Below, piece after piece: positions 45,101-60,100 of a stretch of DNA of 64,000 nt. Numbering within the stretch: position 1 is the stretch's first letter; every line of letters starts with the position of its first letter. Both the position numbers and the translations under genes were made by a program. The stretch comes from Marchantia polymorpha subsp. ruderalis (Eukaryota > Streptophyta > Marchantiopsida > Marchantiales > Marchantiaceae): assembly GCA_037833965.1 (NCBI GenBank), contig AP031356.1:14344501-14408500 (forward strand). The letters run 5' to 3'. The notes beneath the pieces were generated by a model. It was not told the DNA's origin, searched no databases, and worked only from the letters and a program-made list of their open reading frames with translations.

Positions 45101-48100
45101 AGCTTGAAAAGCCATCACGTGATCTGGAGACAACAGAACTTCATCCCTGAGTAAGCCAAATGTAATAGTATCCAAAATCTGGGCGATGAAGATATTCGAA
45201 AATATGTAGGTCGTTACGATAACACAAACCAGGACGTAAATCAATCCTCCAACGGGAAATCCACAGTCGTCAGTAGTGTTTGAATCAGTATGCAGGCACT
45301 GCGGGCTAGTAACTCTCAGATCTATTAAGAAGCAAGACCAGTCGTCCAGAGTCGTTATCTGCTCGAAGACAGAACACAAGAAGTCAGCCAAACTAGTCGC
45401 AGAGCCACCCAGACACCAAACCACAAAGCCAGTCCGGAGTAACTTGCAGCAACATTCACCGAGAACGGTATCACACGAACTCAGTGCTGAAGTCAGTTGT
45501 TGCCAAGGGTGTGTGTGCAGAGAGGCTGACAGGACGATCATGGTACATACCTGAAGCAAGATGAGGAAAGAACCACTGAAGTCTCTGAAGTCCCTGGTAT
45601 GTTTCTCTATGCACACCCCGTTTCTTATGTTCCAGAAGACGAAATTCCCCATTGAGGCGAAGAAACAGAGAAAAATGCCCATCAACGACATGATGTTCAC
45701 CATAGCCGGAAAACTGATGAGAACTGTACTCATCATGTGATTCAAAGTTGGTAAATAACGAATCACACGAAAGATCCTTACTATCGTAAAAAATGCTCCC
45801 GTAAAATACCTTTTCTTATTGGTACCGGGATATAAGCAACTCGCGGATATGATAGCCATACACAACTCCATGACATTCCACTTGTCGTCCCACCAATCTC
45901 TGAACTGCAAACATGTTCAAATAGACAAACAGATAAACCATCAACGCTCATAGGCGGAGTTAGATAAATCATAGAAGCCAGAAGAGCAACTGGTATAGTT
46001 GCACGGTGGAGCTCTCGCACCGATTGGTCTCCCCACACAGAACTACAACAAATGCACCGCTGTTTAAAATCCGCCCTTAGATCCAACACAAACGGACCTG
46101 ACTAATAAACTTCATGAGAAGCACCACAGTGGCGATTTCCATACCGACCGCAAAGAAAGAGATGAAAGTTCTCACCTGGGTGCCAACAAGCTTCATTATA
46201 GCCTCCACGATATAAAGACACACGAACATGACTTCGATAACTTGGTATCCCCCACGATTCTCAGTCAATAACAAGGGAACTTTTTCATTCGAACCAACTT
46301 GTACTGTTGTCAGGTATAGAAAATTGACCATGACTACGAAGACCAACAGAAGTTCAAACTTCCTATTGTAGACAGCTTGGAAGCATAAGCGGCGAACTCC
46401 GTAAGTAGGAAAAATTATAGGTACACGCTTGGGTCTCAAGCCTTGAATCAGGCGGTTGGTGTCTCGCCACAACTTCTGCCTTTCAGTCAGCAATTTGCGC
46501 CCTGAGATGATTCCAAACTGATCAATAAAAACACCCACAAACATTCGTAGGATGAAAAAACCTCCGATGCAGACGAAGGAGACGAAATATATGGCATGTG
46601 AGGGACTTTGATTCCGACGAGGTTGGAGCCCGATTTTGTGACCCAAGTCCATTGCGGGATATAGAAACCTTGAAGGCCAGCTGTCGAATGTGGACACCAC
46701 GAACAGTGATAACATGGCGTTGCCAAAGTTATCGAAGTTAAAGTCCTGATTCATCCATGTGCGCGGCGCCATGATTCCAACATCGTTCCGGAAAATGCCA
46801 ACACAATCCAAGTGGCTCTCGGCATCCGGGTCTGAACAAAAACGAAATCGATCTGCATAAAGTTGTAGACCGATTACCGCGTAGATTGCATACACAACAA
46901 GTGTGAAAAGGAAAACCTGGGAAATGGCGGGAATAGTCTTCACAATATAAAGACATAAATTCCTTAGGCCTGCAAATCGAGCGATCAATCGAAAAGGCCG
47001 AACTGTCATCAAACATCGAGCCGCTAAATCAAAAGTCGGTCGCGATCCGCCATCACTCCAATACATCCGTAGTCTAATTAGCGAAAACAACAAGTTCAAG
47101 AAGTCGATCAAGTTGAATGGATCTCCCAGATATGGTTCTGGTGTAAAAATTAAGCCGTAAGCAATCAGCTTGAAGAATAGATCAACTAGAAAAACCTGCA
47201 GCCATACAGGAGCCATGTAGATCCAACAGATAAGAAGCTAGAAAAATGGAAGATTACTGTACCTACGCGTGCGATCTCATTGGGATTAGAACTGAAACAA
47301 CTAATTCGAAGTTCGTTCACTGGACCTTTCATGCCTAAGCACTTAAATAAGATGTTGGAGAAGAGGTATACATTTTTTCTTATGGACTACCAGTCAATTT
47401 TATACATGACAAGCGGTATGTTGGCCGATTGAGATAGTGTTTAAAATAACTGCTATAACAATAGACGCTGTGAGTGATATACGAGGCGTCCTGGGTGTAG
47501 AAATGGAACAATTGTAGGTGGTCCGGATCGTCAGAGGCCATATATGACCCATGGAAGGAGACTTACGATAGAGTAAATTGAGATAGAATAAGAGGGCATG
47601 CGGAGTGCATATGCAAATCAGTTGGAAGAGTTGAGTGCTTCTACGATAGTCATCTGCTGAAGCAAATCGAGAGGAGCCAAGTGCAGATTGCAATAGGTAG
47701 AAGAACTGCATACTTTGCGAGAGCAAGAAAATTTATCAGTGGGCAACAGAAGGCAAGTGAAACGATACAAGAGTATGTTAATCATGGAAAGATGGAACGA
47801 GAGAAATGATGATCTAGTACATTTTTAAGGGTGGAGCAAGCTGATACAAAGCAAGGAATGAACGTCAATGTTTCTACAAAACAATGTACTGGTGGAAGTA
47901 AGCAAGCATGGTATTGGAATGATATATTTTAGAAACTGTACGAGGATTGAGAACTAGTAGAGCCTTAGACGAGAGGCCTTATTCAAAACAGGAGAAATAC
48001 TGAACTAAAACATCTGGATGAAGGCTACTTCTCGAACCTAGTCGTTGTAAGTACATCTACCATTACGAACATTACAAAGGCAGTTGTGTGAGGAGATAAC

Positions 48101-51100
48101 AGTTGTCTGAGATGTGACCTTATAGATCTGAATATCAAGAGCAGCGCCAAACTGACATCGTTGAACCCTGAAACTGAGTGTTTAAAGAATGAAGACAGGA
48201 ACCCTGTCATCGAAACATATTGCAGCCCTAACGGGCTGCAATATGTTCCGATGAAAAGCATCTGAAAAGCATCTTAAGATCCAGGGTATTCCGAAGGCCA
48301 GATCAGTTAGCTTGTTATTCATGAACACCTTAAAATTCAAGACGACAACATCACCGATGCTCAAGAAAGCAAACCTTGAAATGAAGGAGCAGAAAATGGG
48401 TAAAGATCATGACATAATGAGGGAATGAACCTTATAAAGCAAGCTAGAGCGAAAGCGGAAGGTGTGTTAGCAGACCTGGGGCATTCGGTCCTGAGTTTAG
48501 CCTCAGGACAAAAGATTCCAACAACAGAAGGGATTGCCACACCCAAAGGGGATCATCAAAGTACAGGTATGTAGTGATAACGACAACTTACAGCAGCATG
48601 CCCATATTCTGAATAATTAATCCAATTATCGAGATATGGTCCCATCGGAGATTGCCGTATCAGCGCGTAAACACCCAGAAATATCCATAAGCACTCCCAA
48701 GCAAGGTAGACAGGGTGTTCAATTAACTTCGTGATAAAAACTCTAAAGACATTGTCTCGTTGAAATAGAAAAAGAGACCGACTGCTCAACCACCACGGCA
48801 CTACTTTTTCCACCACGGCCGGTGCTTCTTGAAATTCGGATAGGAGAAACGAAACTCCACGAACACTTCTCGTTCTTGAATATGCAGGATTCTTTGAGGT
48901 GGCGGGAGACTGTTCATCATTTTCTACTTGCTTCGAGATTGTAACTTTCTTCTTGTCAGCAGCTGCAACCAAAGCTTGATCATCTGCGATAGCTAACACT
49001 GCAGACTGCAATACAAATCTGTTTCCACCATTAACAGTTGCAGCCAAATTTGAGGCAGTATCTCCACTCCTCAGTAACGATCTATCCATTTCTTGGCTGC
49101 GGCTCCGCCTTATAAGTGGCTTGTCGATACCCGGATTCAAGCTACTCAAGCTGCTTCGCCGGCGAACTCTTGCTTTCGATTGAACATCCTCTTCGGAAGA
49201 AACTGATGTGTCAAGAGCTGAGTAGGAACTTCGTTTCGTTGAAACCTCTTGAGACATACTTACACCTTCGGGGCTGCTGGGTGTCTGGAAACTGTCGTCT
49301 ACTTCTTGTTGTTGCGGTACATCGGCCGTTTTTGAACTTGATACAGGAAGAATTGACTTACGCGATATCTTCAAGGAGCTCATCCGCCGCCTCACATCCT
49401 TGAGCCCCTTTTGGGCACCTTGAACAGCCCCAACAAGCCAGTCTGAACTCCGTTTCTCAGAGACCCCATGAAAATGCTTGGTTTGTAACCACTTCAGGTG
49501 TTCTCGCTGTTCAGTTAAGTGATCAAAATAGACAATACGTTAGAGATGTCATGAGAAAGGAGATATTTCTTGTTCTTTTCAGCACAAAGTAAGGCTGTTT
49601 CCCGTTGTGATATCGGTGAGCTCTTGTATTTCGATGTCTGCAAACTCTCCCGAGATTTCTTACTTGAGGAGCCCTGTACTGCCCGCTGGAGCTTAATCTA
49701 ATACGCAGCACACGGACATTCTTGATACGTAGTACAATTTTCCGGTGTTCTTGTCACACGAAAATTAAGGCTAGTAACATCACACACCACAAGAGCTAAA
49801 ACATGACGAACTTAAGGTGCTGGCTAAGTCAACTTCACATCGTACTTCTAAATACAGCGACTGAACTCTAGTTTGTTTGAAGCATCTCTATAGAAGCTAT
49901 TAATATTGAAGGTTGACGCTGTGTACGATCCCCTTACCTTTTGTAGGTGCTTTTTCTGATTGTCTGTCAGCTCCATTTCTTCCAAGATAGTCGCAATGAT
50001 TAGATTGAGGATCACATAAGCAGTTATCATGTAGTAAAAGATGAATATGAATGGGGAAACCCACCTGAGAAATGAAATATAGTCATATAATGATGGAGAA
50101 CAGGTCGCAAATTTTATATGGAAATTCCGATGAAGCTGCAACTCAAGAGCTCTCTACGACCAATCAAGAGTTAATAAAAGGTAGGACAATCCTAGTTATA
50201 GAGTATTTGCTAAACACGCTCTTTACACGAGATTGACGATGACTTACAGACTTTTCTTTGTTCTATTCAGAATACCATCACTTTCGGCGAATGCTTGGGA
50301 TTGTCGATGATACGATTAGTACTTTCCTTTGATCAAACCAGAGTCTATGTGCAGATTAAAGGAGTGGCCATTGAAGGCTTGTAGGCCTTTTCTAAGTTGT
50401 ATAATCAATAACTTTAAGTCAATGATAATCTAATTGACTTTTTATTACTATTGAATTATGCTAGGATTGTGAGACTTGCCTAGTGACTGTAAAGAGAGAT
50501 CACGATTTTTACTACATCCTCAGAATTTAATCTCTGTAGTTGAACTAAATCAATAACGTTAAGGGCAGAATTTTGCGGAAGCTACGACCTGGGCATTTTT
50601 ATACCCAAACGTCGCTCTCCTGAATATATCAGAGTCGACGAGTGGCGAAGTAACATAAGCAACAAAAACTGCTGCTCTGTGCAGTGTATCCATGGAGAGC
50701 TTCAGCTTGAAGATCGGTTTTGACAGATATTAAGATCCCGAAGGTTACAAGTTTTGATCTAATACGTACATCTAGGCCAACAGGCATCTCGAGTACATAT
50801 CCCGATAGGAGCTAGATACATCAGGGATGCAAATTCGGGAACTTCAGGCACGGATAATATAGCAACTAAGTTTCTAAAGTGGGGAAAGATGAAGGAAGAG
50901 GGGACTAGGTAGTTAGACAAAAGATTGACACCAATTACCTGTTTTTAACTCCGGGCCGCATTGCGGACCACATGTAATCCACCCAACTTTCGCCCGTAGT
51001 AACAATGAACCACAAAAGCATTGCTTGCAGGAAACTGTCGTGATTAGCACGAGGATAACCATCGTCAAACTCATCCATTTGACCACCCCATAGCTCCATA

Positions 51101-54100
51101 CTGAAGATGGAGAACATAATTATGACAATAAATAGAAAAAAGTATACACTCGCCAAAGCTCCCAAGCTCCTGAGGATAGACACCTGTTGCGGGCATGAAT
51201 ATGCTGTGTTACACAAAGTCACAACTATGAGACTATGAGGTTCAACGGAACAGCGTTATTATCTTCTGTAGGCTTCTATGCGATATCTGAGCAACATCCC
51301 ACGGTAGATTTGAAACTATCATGATGATCAGAGCACATTCACTTGTAATGTTGATTTTTTTTTTAAATTCTCATCAAAAGAATGAAAGATGAGAACGTGG
51401 CATAATTATATCAACTCGCCATTATTGTCTGATTGTCACCGCCTTTAGCCATCCGTTTGCTCCTTTTGACGTAAAACCAGCGCAGCATTCGGATCGGGGT
51501 GACGTTGACGAACTTCCGATGTGTTCCAGTATTCCAGCAAGAGATAATGACCACCAGAAGATCGATCACATTCATTTCTGTACATTCAATTAGTCTTACA
51601 TCAATACACGTATCAATATATGCTTTGTAATTCATTGTTTGTCTCTTAGTCTGCGGTCTTAAGGAGGACAAAATATGAAAACCACAAGGAGCTTAATATC
51701 GAGGTTAATACACTCTTGAAACCTCTCAAGGTATGGAGCCGATAAATAACAGTCCAAAAATACAAGCCGGCTAGTTGATGCATCATCGTAAATCGTACCT
51801 TCGTTGAAATGGGATGTGAAAGGAAACCAAGATGGCAACAACAGAGCGACTGGAACTTCTCGGTTGGGAGAAGGACTACGTGCAAATACAAATGCGTATA
51901 CACAGCTAAAATGTTGATGGAAAGTCTAAAAACAGGACTCTTGAGTAGATTTAAGAGTTAAAGAGGAAGCGCATTACTTTGCGGCGGGTGCAACGCGTGC
52001 ACGAACCGGTAGTATGGTTTTGGTGTTGTTCAGATTTGGAAGGAAAGTTTCCATTAACTGGAGTCTGAAGTCATGTCTTGTAGAATTAATGAAATGAACA
52101 TCATAAGCTCCTTCTCATGAACCAACGATAAACTTTAGCAATACACGCGTGCACAATTCCCTATAGTGGCCTGAAGACCACAAATTCTGCCCCTTGGTTA
52201 TAGCGTTCCTTTCATGTTACAAATGAAAGGAAGAATTGTTGAGGGAGGATGAAAAAGAATACGGGTCCTTGAGAGTGAGGACAGTCTCTCTTATAGATGT
52301 ATTTATCACCATAGTTCGAAGTTTCTAGGTCACAGCCAGGGAACTTTGACCAAAAGCAGTGACCTATTTGGTTCTGGGGCCCCACGAAACTGCCGCTCAA
52401 GACAACGGCAGTTCTGGGTTCTGGATGTGGGGAAACCGAAAGCTGCCAGTGGTCTTCTAAGTGCACATCCGGCTCAAACATCTGAGCAAAGTTTCGGAAT
52501 ATTGTGGCCTTCATTGTGACAAAGATAGTACAGACAACTATAAGCAACGAATCAATCGTCTACGTCAACAAGGGTTGCATGATGCAAGGTAGTCCACCAT
52601 CTTGCTCCTCTCTTGGTAGTTGAGAAAGATACATTGTGGAAGTTAAACATAAGCACTGTATTCAGTCAACAAATTCCTGAAGATACTGAATGAAGTTCCA
52701 CCCAAACTGTGCTCTTGGTGTTGTGCCGTAACTGCTGTATAAAAATCTACATGTTCCTACTAAGGGCGGCCTTCCATGCTCCTAATGAATTATCTGGCTG
52801 AGAGAGAAACTATGATCAACACAGCCTCAGGACTCCCCCGCTCCCCTATCTTGACAAGGTTAAAGATGGTCCCAAACATCCACATCAAGTGGAACAAACA
52901 AACAACGAACAATAGATTATGCAGGGCCGAATTATTATCAGAAGTTCCAGAATTAACAAAAAGAATGTCGCTAGACAACTCATAATAGGTACTGAAGCGA
53001 GTGAATGATGTGAAGATGTAACAGAAGGTCTTGAAAAGAAGAAAGACGACAGAAACATACAATTACTGAACTTTATTCCGAGAGGGCACAGAACATCTTG
53101 AAAAGGGTGTTACAGGGCTGACAGTCAATCCAGATCCCTTACTAGGCAACAACACCAAATTAGATGATAGCAGCCTTTCGCACAAGGATAGATGACAGCG
53201 CCATCAAACACGTTAGCAGAGGCTCATGGTCGTCCATGTCAAGTATCTGCAGCGCATTCGCAGTAGAAAAATATAGGAAAGACAGACTAAGGAACATCGG
53301 TTAAGGTTTGCAAAAAGCACAAGAACTCAGACTGGAATAAATGTGTGTATCCCTCTTATCAAATCCCTCCTAAAGAGAAGTTCTCGTAAACTTTCTCATT
53401 ACGGAATCTTTCCCCATGAATGTATATGCAAATTAATTTACGCTGCTGCAAGAAAGAGTCGAACATTCAAAGTTTAGAATAAAGTTTACTCATACTTTCA
53501 TCTACAAACCCAGGAAGGCCCGCTGCTAGAAAGCGCAAGATCAGCTCAGCAGCAAAGACTGCAATGAGAGCAATCTCCAGCTTATCTGATCTCTGTCAAG
53601 GTCAATAATTCCGAAGACTAGAAACATCATTTTCGCACAAAGCAGAAAGGCTGAAATTCCAAGTCTATGTATGTAGTCTACGCTACTCTTACACTAAGTG
53701 TAAACGTATTCATATCCAATCTAGTAAATCCTGGCTCACGTGTTAACTTTGCTCCTGACCCTTCTCCATTATCATCAGATAACTTTCGGACATGATGCAC
53801 AGCTGAATTCAGCTATCAATGATTCCTCCAGTACATTTTAACTTCTACTTGAGAACAGAGACCATTCCAATCGTCAAAACGTGCTTTCCAATTAGATCGA
53901 CGTATTACTATGTTCATGATATCGAAATCGAACTGAACTTGAAATTCTGTCCAGACTGAAACCAAAGAATGCTATCAAACAATGGTCCTATTCAGACACC
54001 CTGTTTGAAAGCCCGTCAGTTGGTACCAAATTGGTTCATGTAATTTGTCCATGGACTCCAACAGTGCTAAATTGGAGAAATATGCTCTTCGTGAGTTCGT

Positions 54101-57100
54101 AGAGTAAAGTCACATATTCAATAATGTCAGCTGACTCCACTAATCTGTAAATAGTTTGTTAAACGCTATAATTAGTTGTGGTCATCAGGATACGAACGGC
54201 GTCCGCGTGCCGAGAGGTCATATTCGCTTTCAAGGAACACAGAACTATCATGTTGAAGGACACAAGAAGTAGAACAGCATACTTGAACGCCTTGCTTTGC
54301 ACTATCGCCCAGCATTTAGCAGAAAATCTCTGCACATAATGGTGAGTTGTCATAGACACACTTTTTGCAGCGGTACGACCTAGGCGAGAGGCGCGGGAGA
54401 CGTTGCGGGACAGGCTGCGAGACAAGGATCGCGAAAGGGTTGGGTCATCGGGAAGTTTATCGGAGGAGTCTTCAGTTCCTAAAACAGCAAAGCTGCTGAT
54501 GTGTTTCAAGTAGGAACTGGACTCCTTCCAGTCGAAAGCTTTTGACATGGTTCTCTTCACCCTGGTGCTTTGGCGACTCAAAGCATAAGAAAAGTTGGTG
54601 CTCAGTCCGGCAGTCTTTCGCCTAAGTCGGTGCCTCCAGGTTAGCCTTGCATCATTGCTCAAGATAACCTCCTTCATCAAACTAGCCATTTGAAGTGCAT
54701 TGGCGAATGAGAATGCTTTGTCTCGTCGATACCTTCTCATCAAAGCCTACAAGCATGGCATTCCCTAGCAAGCTTTAGTAAAATCGAGTCAAGTATTGGA
54801 CCAGCATGTTATCACGATAATCTGATCTTTCCTTTTGAGGATGGAAAAAAATCACGAATCAGGTTTTACATCCTTTCAGACACACAGAAACGTTTGATAG
54901 ACATCCTGATGCCTGTGGATACCAGCAGAAAATAATTTCTTCACTCTGGGACAGGGAGAACAATATCAATGGAAAGGTTTCAGACAGGAAGGATACATTC
55001 AGTCTGGTCGGCCACAGGATCTAGTAATGAGAGAAACAAACAATCCATGTATGTATCTCTAGATCCTGACGACAGATTTAATCTAGTAATGTTTAGAAAG
55101 CAGCAATAGTTAAGGACTAGAGGCGATGATGAAATGCACAAGATAAGAGTAGCTAAGTTCAAAGAGAGAGGAGACGCAATGCGATCGGGAGGACACGTAT
55201 GGGTGATGAAAGTATGCTGCCGGAAAAAAACAATTAAAAAACAGCCAAGAAGTAAACAACGTCAACGAAGGAACAGTATAAATCCGCACAGTACTGATCA
55301 AAGTGCCTATGACACATCGATCCGAAACCGTTACATTGGCATCACACATGATCTCATCAGTGCCCAGATATGGTGTGAGCAAAGCAAACATTGTATCGAG
55401 CCAATGTCGTTAACCAGTGAAGCAAGTTCATTAGTAGTCGAAGTTAGTTGATTTCTTATCTCTTTCATGAGAAATATTGTCCACTATTTTTTGGCTGGCG
55501 AGAAGAGCATGCGATAAAACCTTTCAAGCACAACGCACCTGGTGTTCCTTTCTCACTCGTAAGAAGACACCACTAATGGTTGCCACAAAAACGTTGACCA
55601 TGAAATAGCTCCCAAAGATGACTAAGATAACAAAATATGTCTGCGTGCCTGTCACAGTTTTGATCAAGACCGAGGTGAAGATCTCCAAGTTAGAGTTCAT
55701 GATTGGAATTCATAATGAGATCTACGTCCTTATCGGACATTAAAAATGGTGGCAGAAACTGTAACCTCCCAGCACTGTTCGGCCGAACTGTTGGAACAGT
55801 ATTATATTAATAAAAACAACTACAGCAGCTTTATGCATGACAAGTCATCGATTGTTGAAGCTTTTATCTTTCTTCTATGCTTTTGTTAGGCGTAAGCGCA
55901 AAAGATTGCTCTCACACTCTCAGACCCAGAGCTAGTAAGAAGACAGACAGTGCAGTAAGCTCTGATACTCCATCTAGACTTATAGATTGTCTACTACATC
56001 CAAGGAATTTGTACAACTGAGCTCGACGAACGAAAAATAGCGGATGACGATACCAAGATATGCAGTTAAAACTCGAACCATATAGTAAACTAACATATTG
56101 GTAGCCGGTGAAGAGCATGTAAGGACACATCTAGTGTGTATCGTTAAAGCACGAATCGCCATGACCCTGTCCAGGAACAGTTCCTGTACACTTCGATCAT
56201 TGCAGGGATTCTAAGGGGACACAACAAGACATCGCTCAAGGTGCCCATCCTGGTGTCCAAGCAACTGGGCAAGAACCAGTAACCCCCGCTACAAGTTTTG
56301 TATTACCCAAGAGCAACCAGGGCGGACTCGGCGCCAACTGCTGAGTTAATCTGAGAACCTATTCCCGTTGTCTCTTGCCCCAGCAGCGGATGAATGCTCG
56401 ATTGATAATTGAGTATTGCATTCATTCCTATCTACATAAACGTCTCAGAGACTTTATGATGACTGAGTAGATATACACAGCGCTGCCTCAAAGGGACGTG
56501 GAATATATATACAACAGAAAGTGCGAACTTACTTTTTAATGCTGAGCTGTCGTTCGCCCACCTCATAATAAGAGACCACCCTTCAAATGTAAGAACCTGT
56601 GGAACCATCCGGTAAAATAGGTTCGATACATGACTTCCAAGTTTCTGAATAGCCATATGGAATTATATCTTGGTTGGGCAATTAGTTCACACTACAGGAC
56701 TTCATAAATGTCTTCCATTCAACGGAGGCGTAGAGAAGGAAATTTTTACGTTCACCATGGATTTTTGTGTGATACTCAATGATGCCTGTTAATGAATTGT
56801 TGACCTCTATTGGAAAAAACGTGACTAGGAAAAATTATTAGCTGATAATGATCGGCTTAGTCCTTCTACAAATCGTCATAACAGCAATACAGCCTCTATT
56901 TTTGGGTACCGTACGACCGAGTTTAAGGAACTGAACATAAAAGATCAACGAAGCGATACAGATATCTAGTTGAACAATAATACGTCCACACTATAACTGG
57001 CAAAGAACTCCAACCGCTGGATTTGAGTTAAAACCCAGTAGTGTCATCGGCCATTTCTTTCACCTTTCAGGCGAAACAATATACAATCTTTCAATTATGT

Positions 57101-60100
57101 ATTCCACTTTTGTTGAACATCAAGAAGAGGAATAAATCTTCACGTAACTGAGTTTTGCTGATTTTAACTCAACCAGTAACAGGAACTCTCGATGAACCAT
57201 TACCAAATCTAAGAATTAAAAGGTGGAGTAGTAGGAGACAGTTGAGTTGTGAAGTAGCTAGGTCTAGACTGTACTTAGGAAGGGAATAACTTCGAGTGCT
57301 TGACTACGTTCACATTCTTCCGTTTATGTGACAAACAGATTGTGCCTGTCAACAATAGATGAAACTCTGTTGATCAAATGTTGAGTACTAATCAGAGTGC
57401 TTTCATACATAATCGACCGACCTATTCCAACCTGGAAAACGATAAGGATGGATGCAGAAAAATTGTCAAAGTTGGTAGCTCCCCAATTTGGATTAGAGCG
57501 ATCCTGAAAGACAACACTTCAAACATGAGCGGTATATCAAATTTGCAGGCTTGGGTGATAGGAAGTAAACACTAGTGCTTCACAAAAGCTGATGAACTGG
57601 ATAGCTGTTGTAGATCTTAATTGATGAAGAGAGTCTGGGGGGAGTAAAATGTGAAGATTGCAGGGGGCGTGATCAAAGGCAGGATTATGGAGTAGGCTTT
57701 AAGAAGAGCACAAGCATACACTCCGTTACATGAGAAATTCCGCTGGTTTGCGTCAATCCAAACGGCTTGTGCGAATAAAAACTATAGAGCTACACGCGAG
57801 TCATAATCGGATGACGTGTAAGGATTGATGTACTGACCTTGCAGACCATAGCCGCGTCTGGGAGTTTATCACACGTATCTGCCCAGCCTATATACTCCCC
57901 TTGCGAGTCAGATATGCCTTCATAATAATTAATGCAAGCCCTTTCTGGAATACTTACTTCATTATCACTCTTCCTCACGCACCTACCAGGATCATGATCC
58001 AATTTCAGAGAAGAGATGCCCAGAAATGTATAAAGAACTGGAAGCGCTGGTGCACACAAGACTGTATTCAGATTTCGAGAGCAAGCCCTTTAGTGAACCC
58101 TTGTAATCCATTTAGAGGGACATGTTCAAAGCCTGCCCGAGACCAGATTCCGAACAGATTCCATCAATTTGGTAGAGGAACTTATAAATGTTTCTGTACA
58201 ACCAAGGTATATGAAAATGTTTGTATGAAGCTTCACCTGAAGTGAAAACTCCCACCAAAAAGTTGTGATCCAAGTAGTGCATAGAAGGATAGGAACATGA
58301 GTGTAAACATGATCACCGTTTCCAATGCACGGACACTCCGGCGAATTGCATCTAAGATCGCCTGTCAAGCAAGTTGCAGAAAACAGGGAATGTACTTAAG
58401 AAAAGAAACCCCAGTGGCCAATATGAATGTCGCCAGTATAAGTACAACTATTTGGTCCTTGCAACCGGGCCGACAGGAGCTTCAGCTTCTAGATTCGAAA
58501 ATAAACCACTCACTTAAACAACGAATATATGCCTGCAAACAAACGTCCCTACATACCATGATGAACTCACGGACAAGCACGACTTTACACGAAGGTGGAA
58601 TAGGGGTTTAAAAAACAGAGCTTCTCTTATGCATCATTTCAAGGACAAGTCTACAAAAAGATACAGATTATTTGTCTAGATCTTAACTGAGGATTAGAGC
58701 CCACCCGCACGTTATTTAACTGGAATTTAACGGCTGTAGCATAAAGACCATAGATCCCTGATTGGCGGGTGCTAACAAAGGATAAATTTCAGTTACTTCC
58801 CAGAAGCTAGCCTTCTCGATTGATAACTAATGAATACTCAAAACAGGCCTTCAAAACCTGATGTTTAGGTCGATCATGCATTGAGATTATGGTCAAAGTA
58901 CCAGGAAAAAAGAAAAGTAGCAACAGGCTTACAAATATATCTCCAACGAAAGAAAAGTGACGAAGAACCAGTAATCCTCGAAAAATGCGGAGTACTGCAA
59001 TGCGAAGCCACTTGTCTCCATTCATAATGTATGTCCTCACAATGTGGACCCTGATTGTACTTAAGCAGAACTCAAATCAACAATGGTAGACATTCACTTC
59101 CAAAAGGCAATTCGAACTTTCAAATCCATAAACCTAATCAATTGATGAATCTTAGTTTCACAAACTGATCATGGGAGCTAAGACATATGGCTGGCACCAT
59201 GAGAAATAAAGTGGAGCACAAAAATTACCAGGAATCCAAAACAATGATAAGGTCTAGTTTGTTGAAGCCATTTCGAAGATATGCATGCGGACCTTGGTAT
59301 AAACCTAACGTTAAGATCCGCCCAACACATTCGGCTCTGTGGTACGTTCGACAAAAGCAAAGTAAGTCAGAAGTTCGGCGTTCTTTGGAACGAAATGAAG
59401 GAAACTTAGCAACCAGCGTATGATCCAAATCAAGTCTGGAACTGGTATTGACATCACTACACATCCAGTACTAGTGACTCATGCTGCAAAATCTTCACTC
59501 TCTTATTCAATGTAGAAATATGCAATTGAATTCTTGGCAAAAGCATACGCTATCTTCCACCTATGAATTGCCAAAGTCGATGCTCTTTCAAACTAAGAGC
59601 GCATCTCGACTGTCTATGCATGTACTTCCCAATGGAAATTGTTCGTCTACATCAAGAACCTCGACTTAAAGAAGCTCGTACAATGAAAAACAACAGACAA
59701 TCCATTTAATGTGCTCCGGGTCATAGACGAGGCTTCCAATGAAGGGGGCTGTAAAGTACAGTAGTTTCCCTTACGTATAAACTGACGTAAGAATGACGTC
59801 TGCCACCATGACGGCGTCCATGCTGGGGTGAAAGGGGGTCACCCATTTGTGCTCAGCTTTCAATATCAGCACAAAGAAATGACCCAGAATGACACCAAGA
59901 AGGATGTACTCCGTTTTTCTTCACAACAATCAAGGGAACATGCTGGATTACTAATATCAAATAACGATACGACTTTTCGTTCCAGCATCCCAGTGACAGA
60001 GTTTGTCACGGCTTCGATATTGCGCGGCACTGTAATTGTCGAAAACGAAGGTAAAATGAAGAACTGTGATGAACAGCTAATCACCTTACAAATGTGGAGG

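Noticed and set aside
46098-46175. Extension of channel exon 19 to the later donor at CAG|GTCCGT
   Set aside because: It would insert 26 extra residues between IVS2 and IVS3. The CAG|GTGAGA donor gives canonical spacing.
52790-53062. Hydrophobic open frame in channel intron 14 as an extra transmembrane exon
   Set aside because: Repeat II already has S2 and S3 in neighbouring exons with matching phase. The extra segment has no place in the fold.
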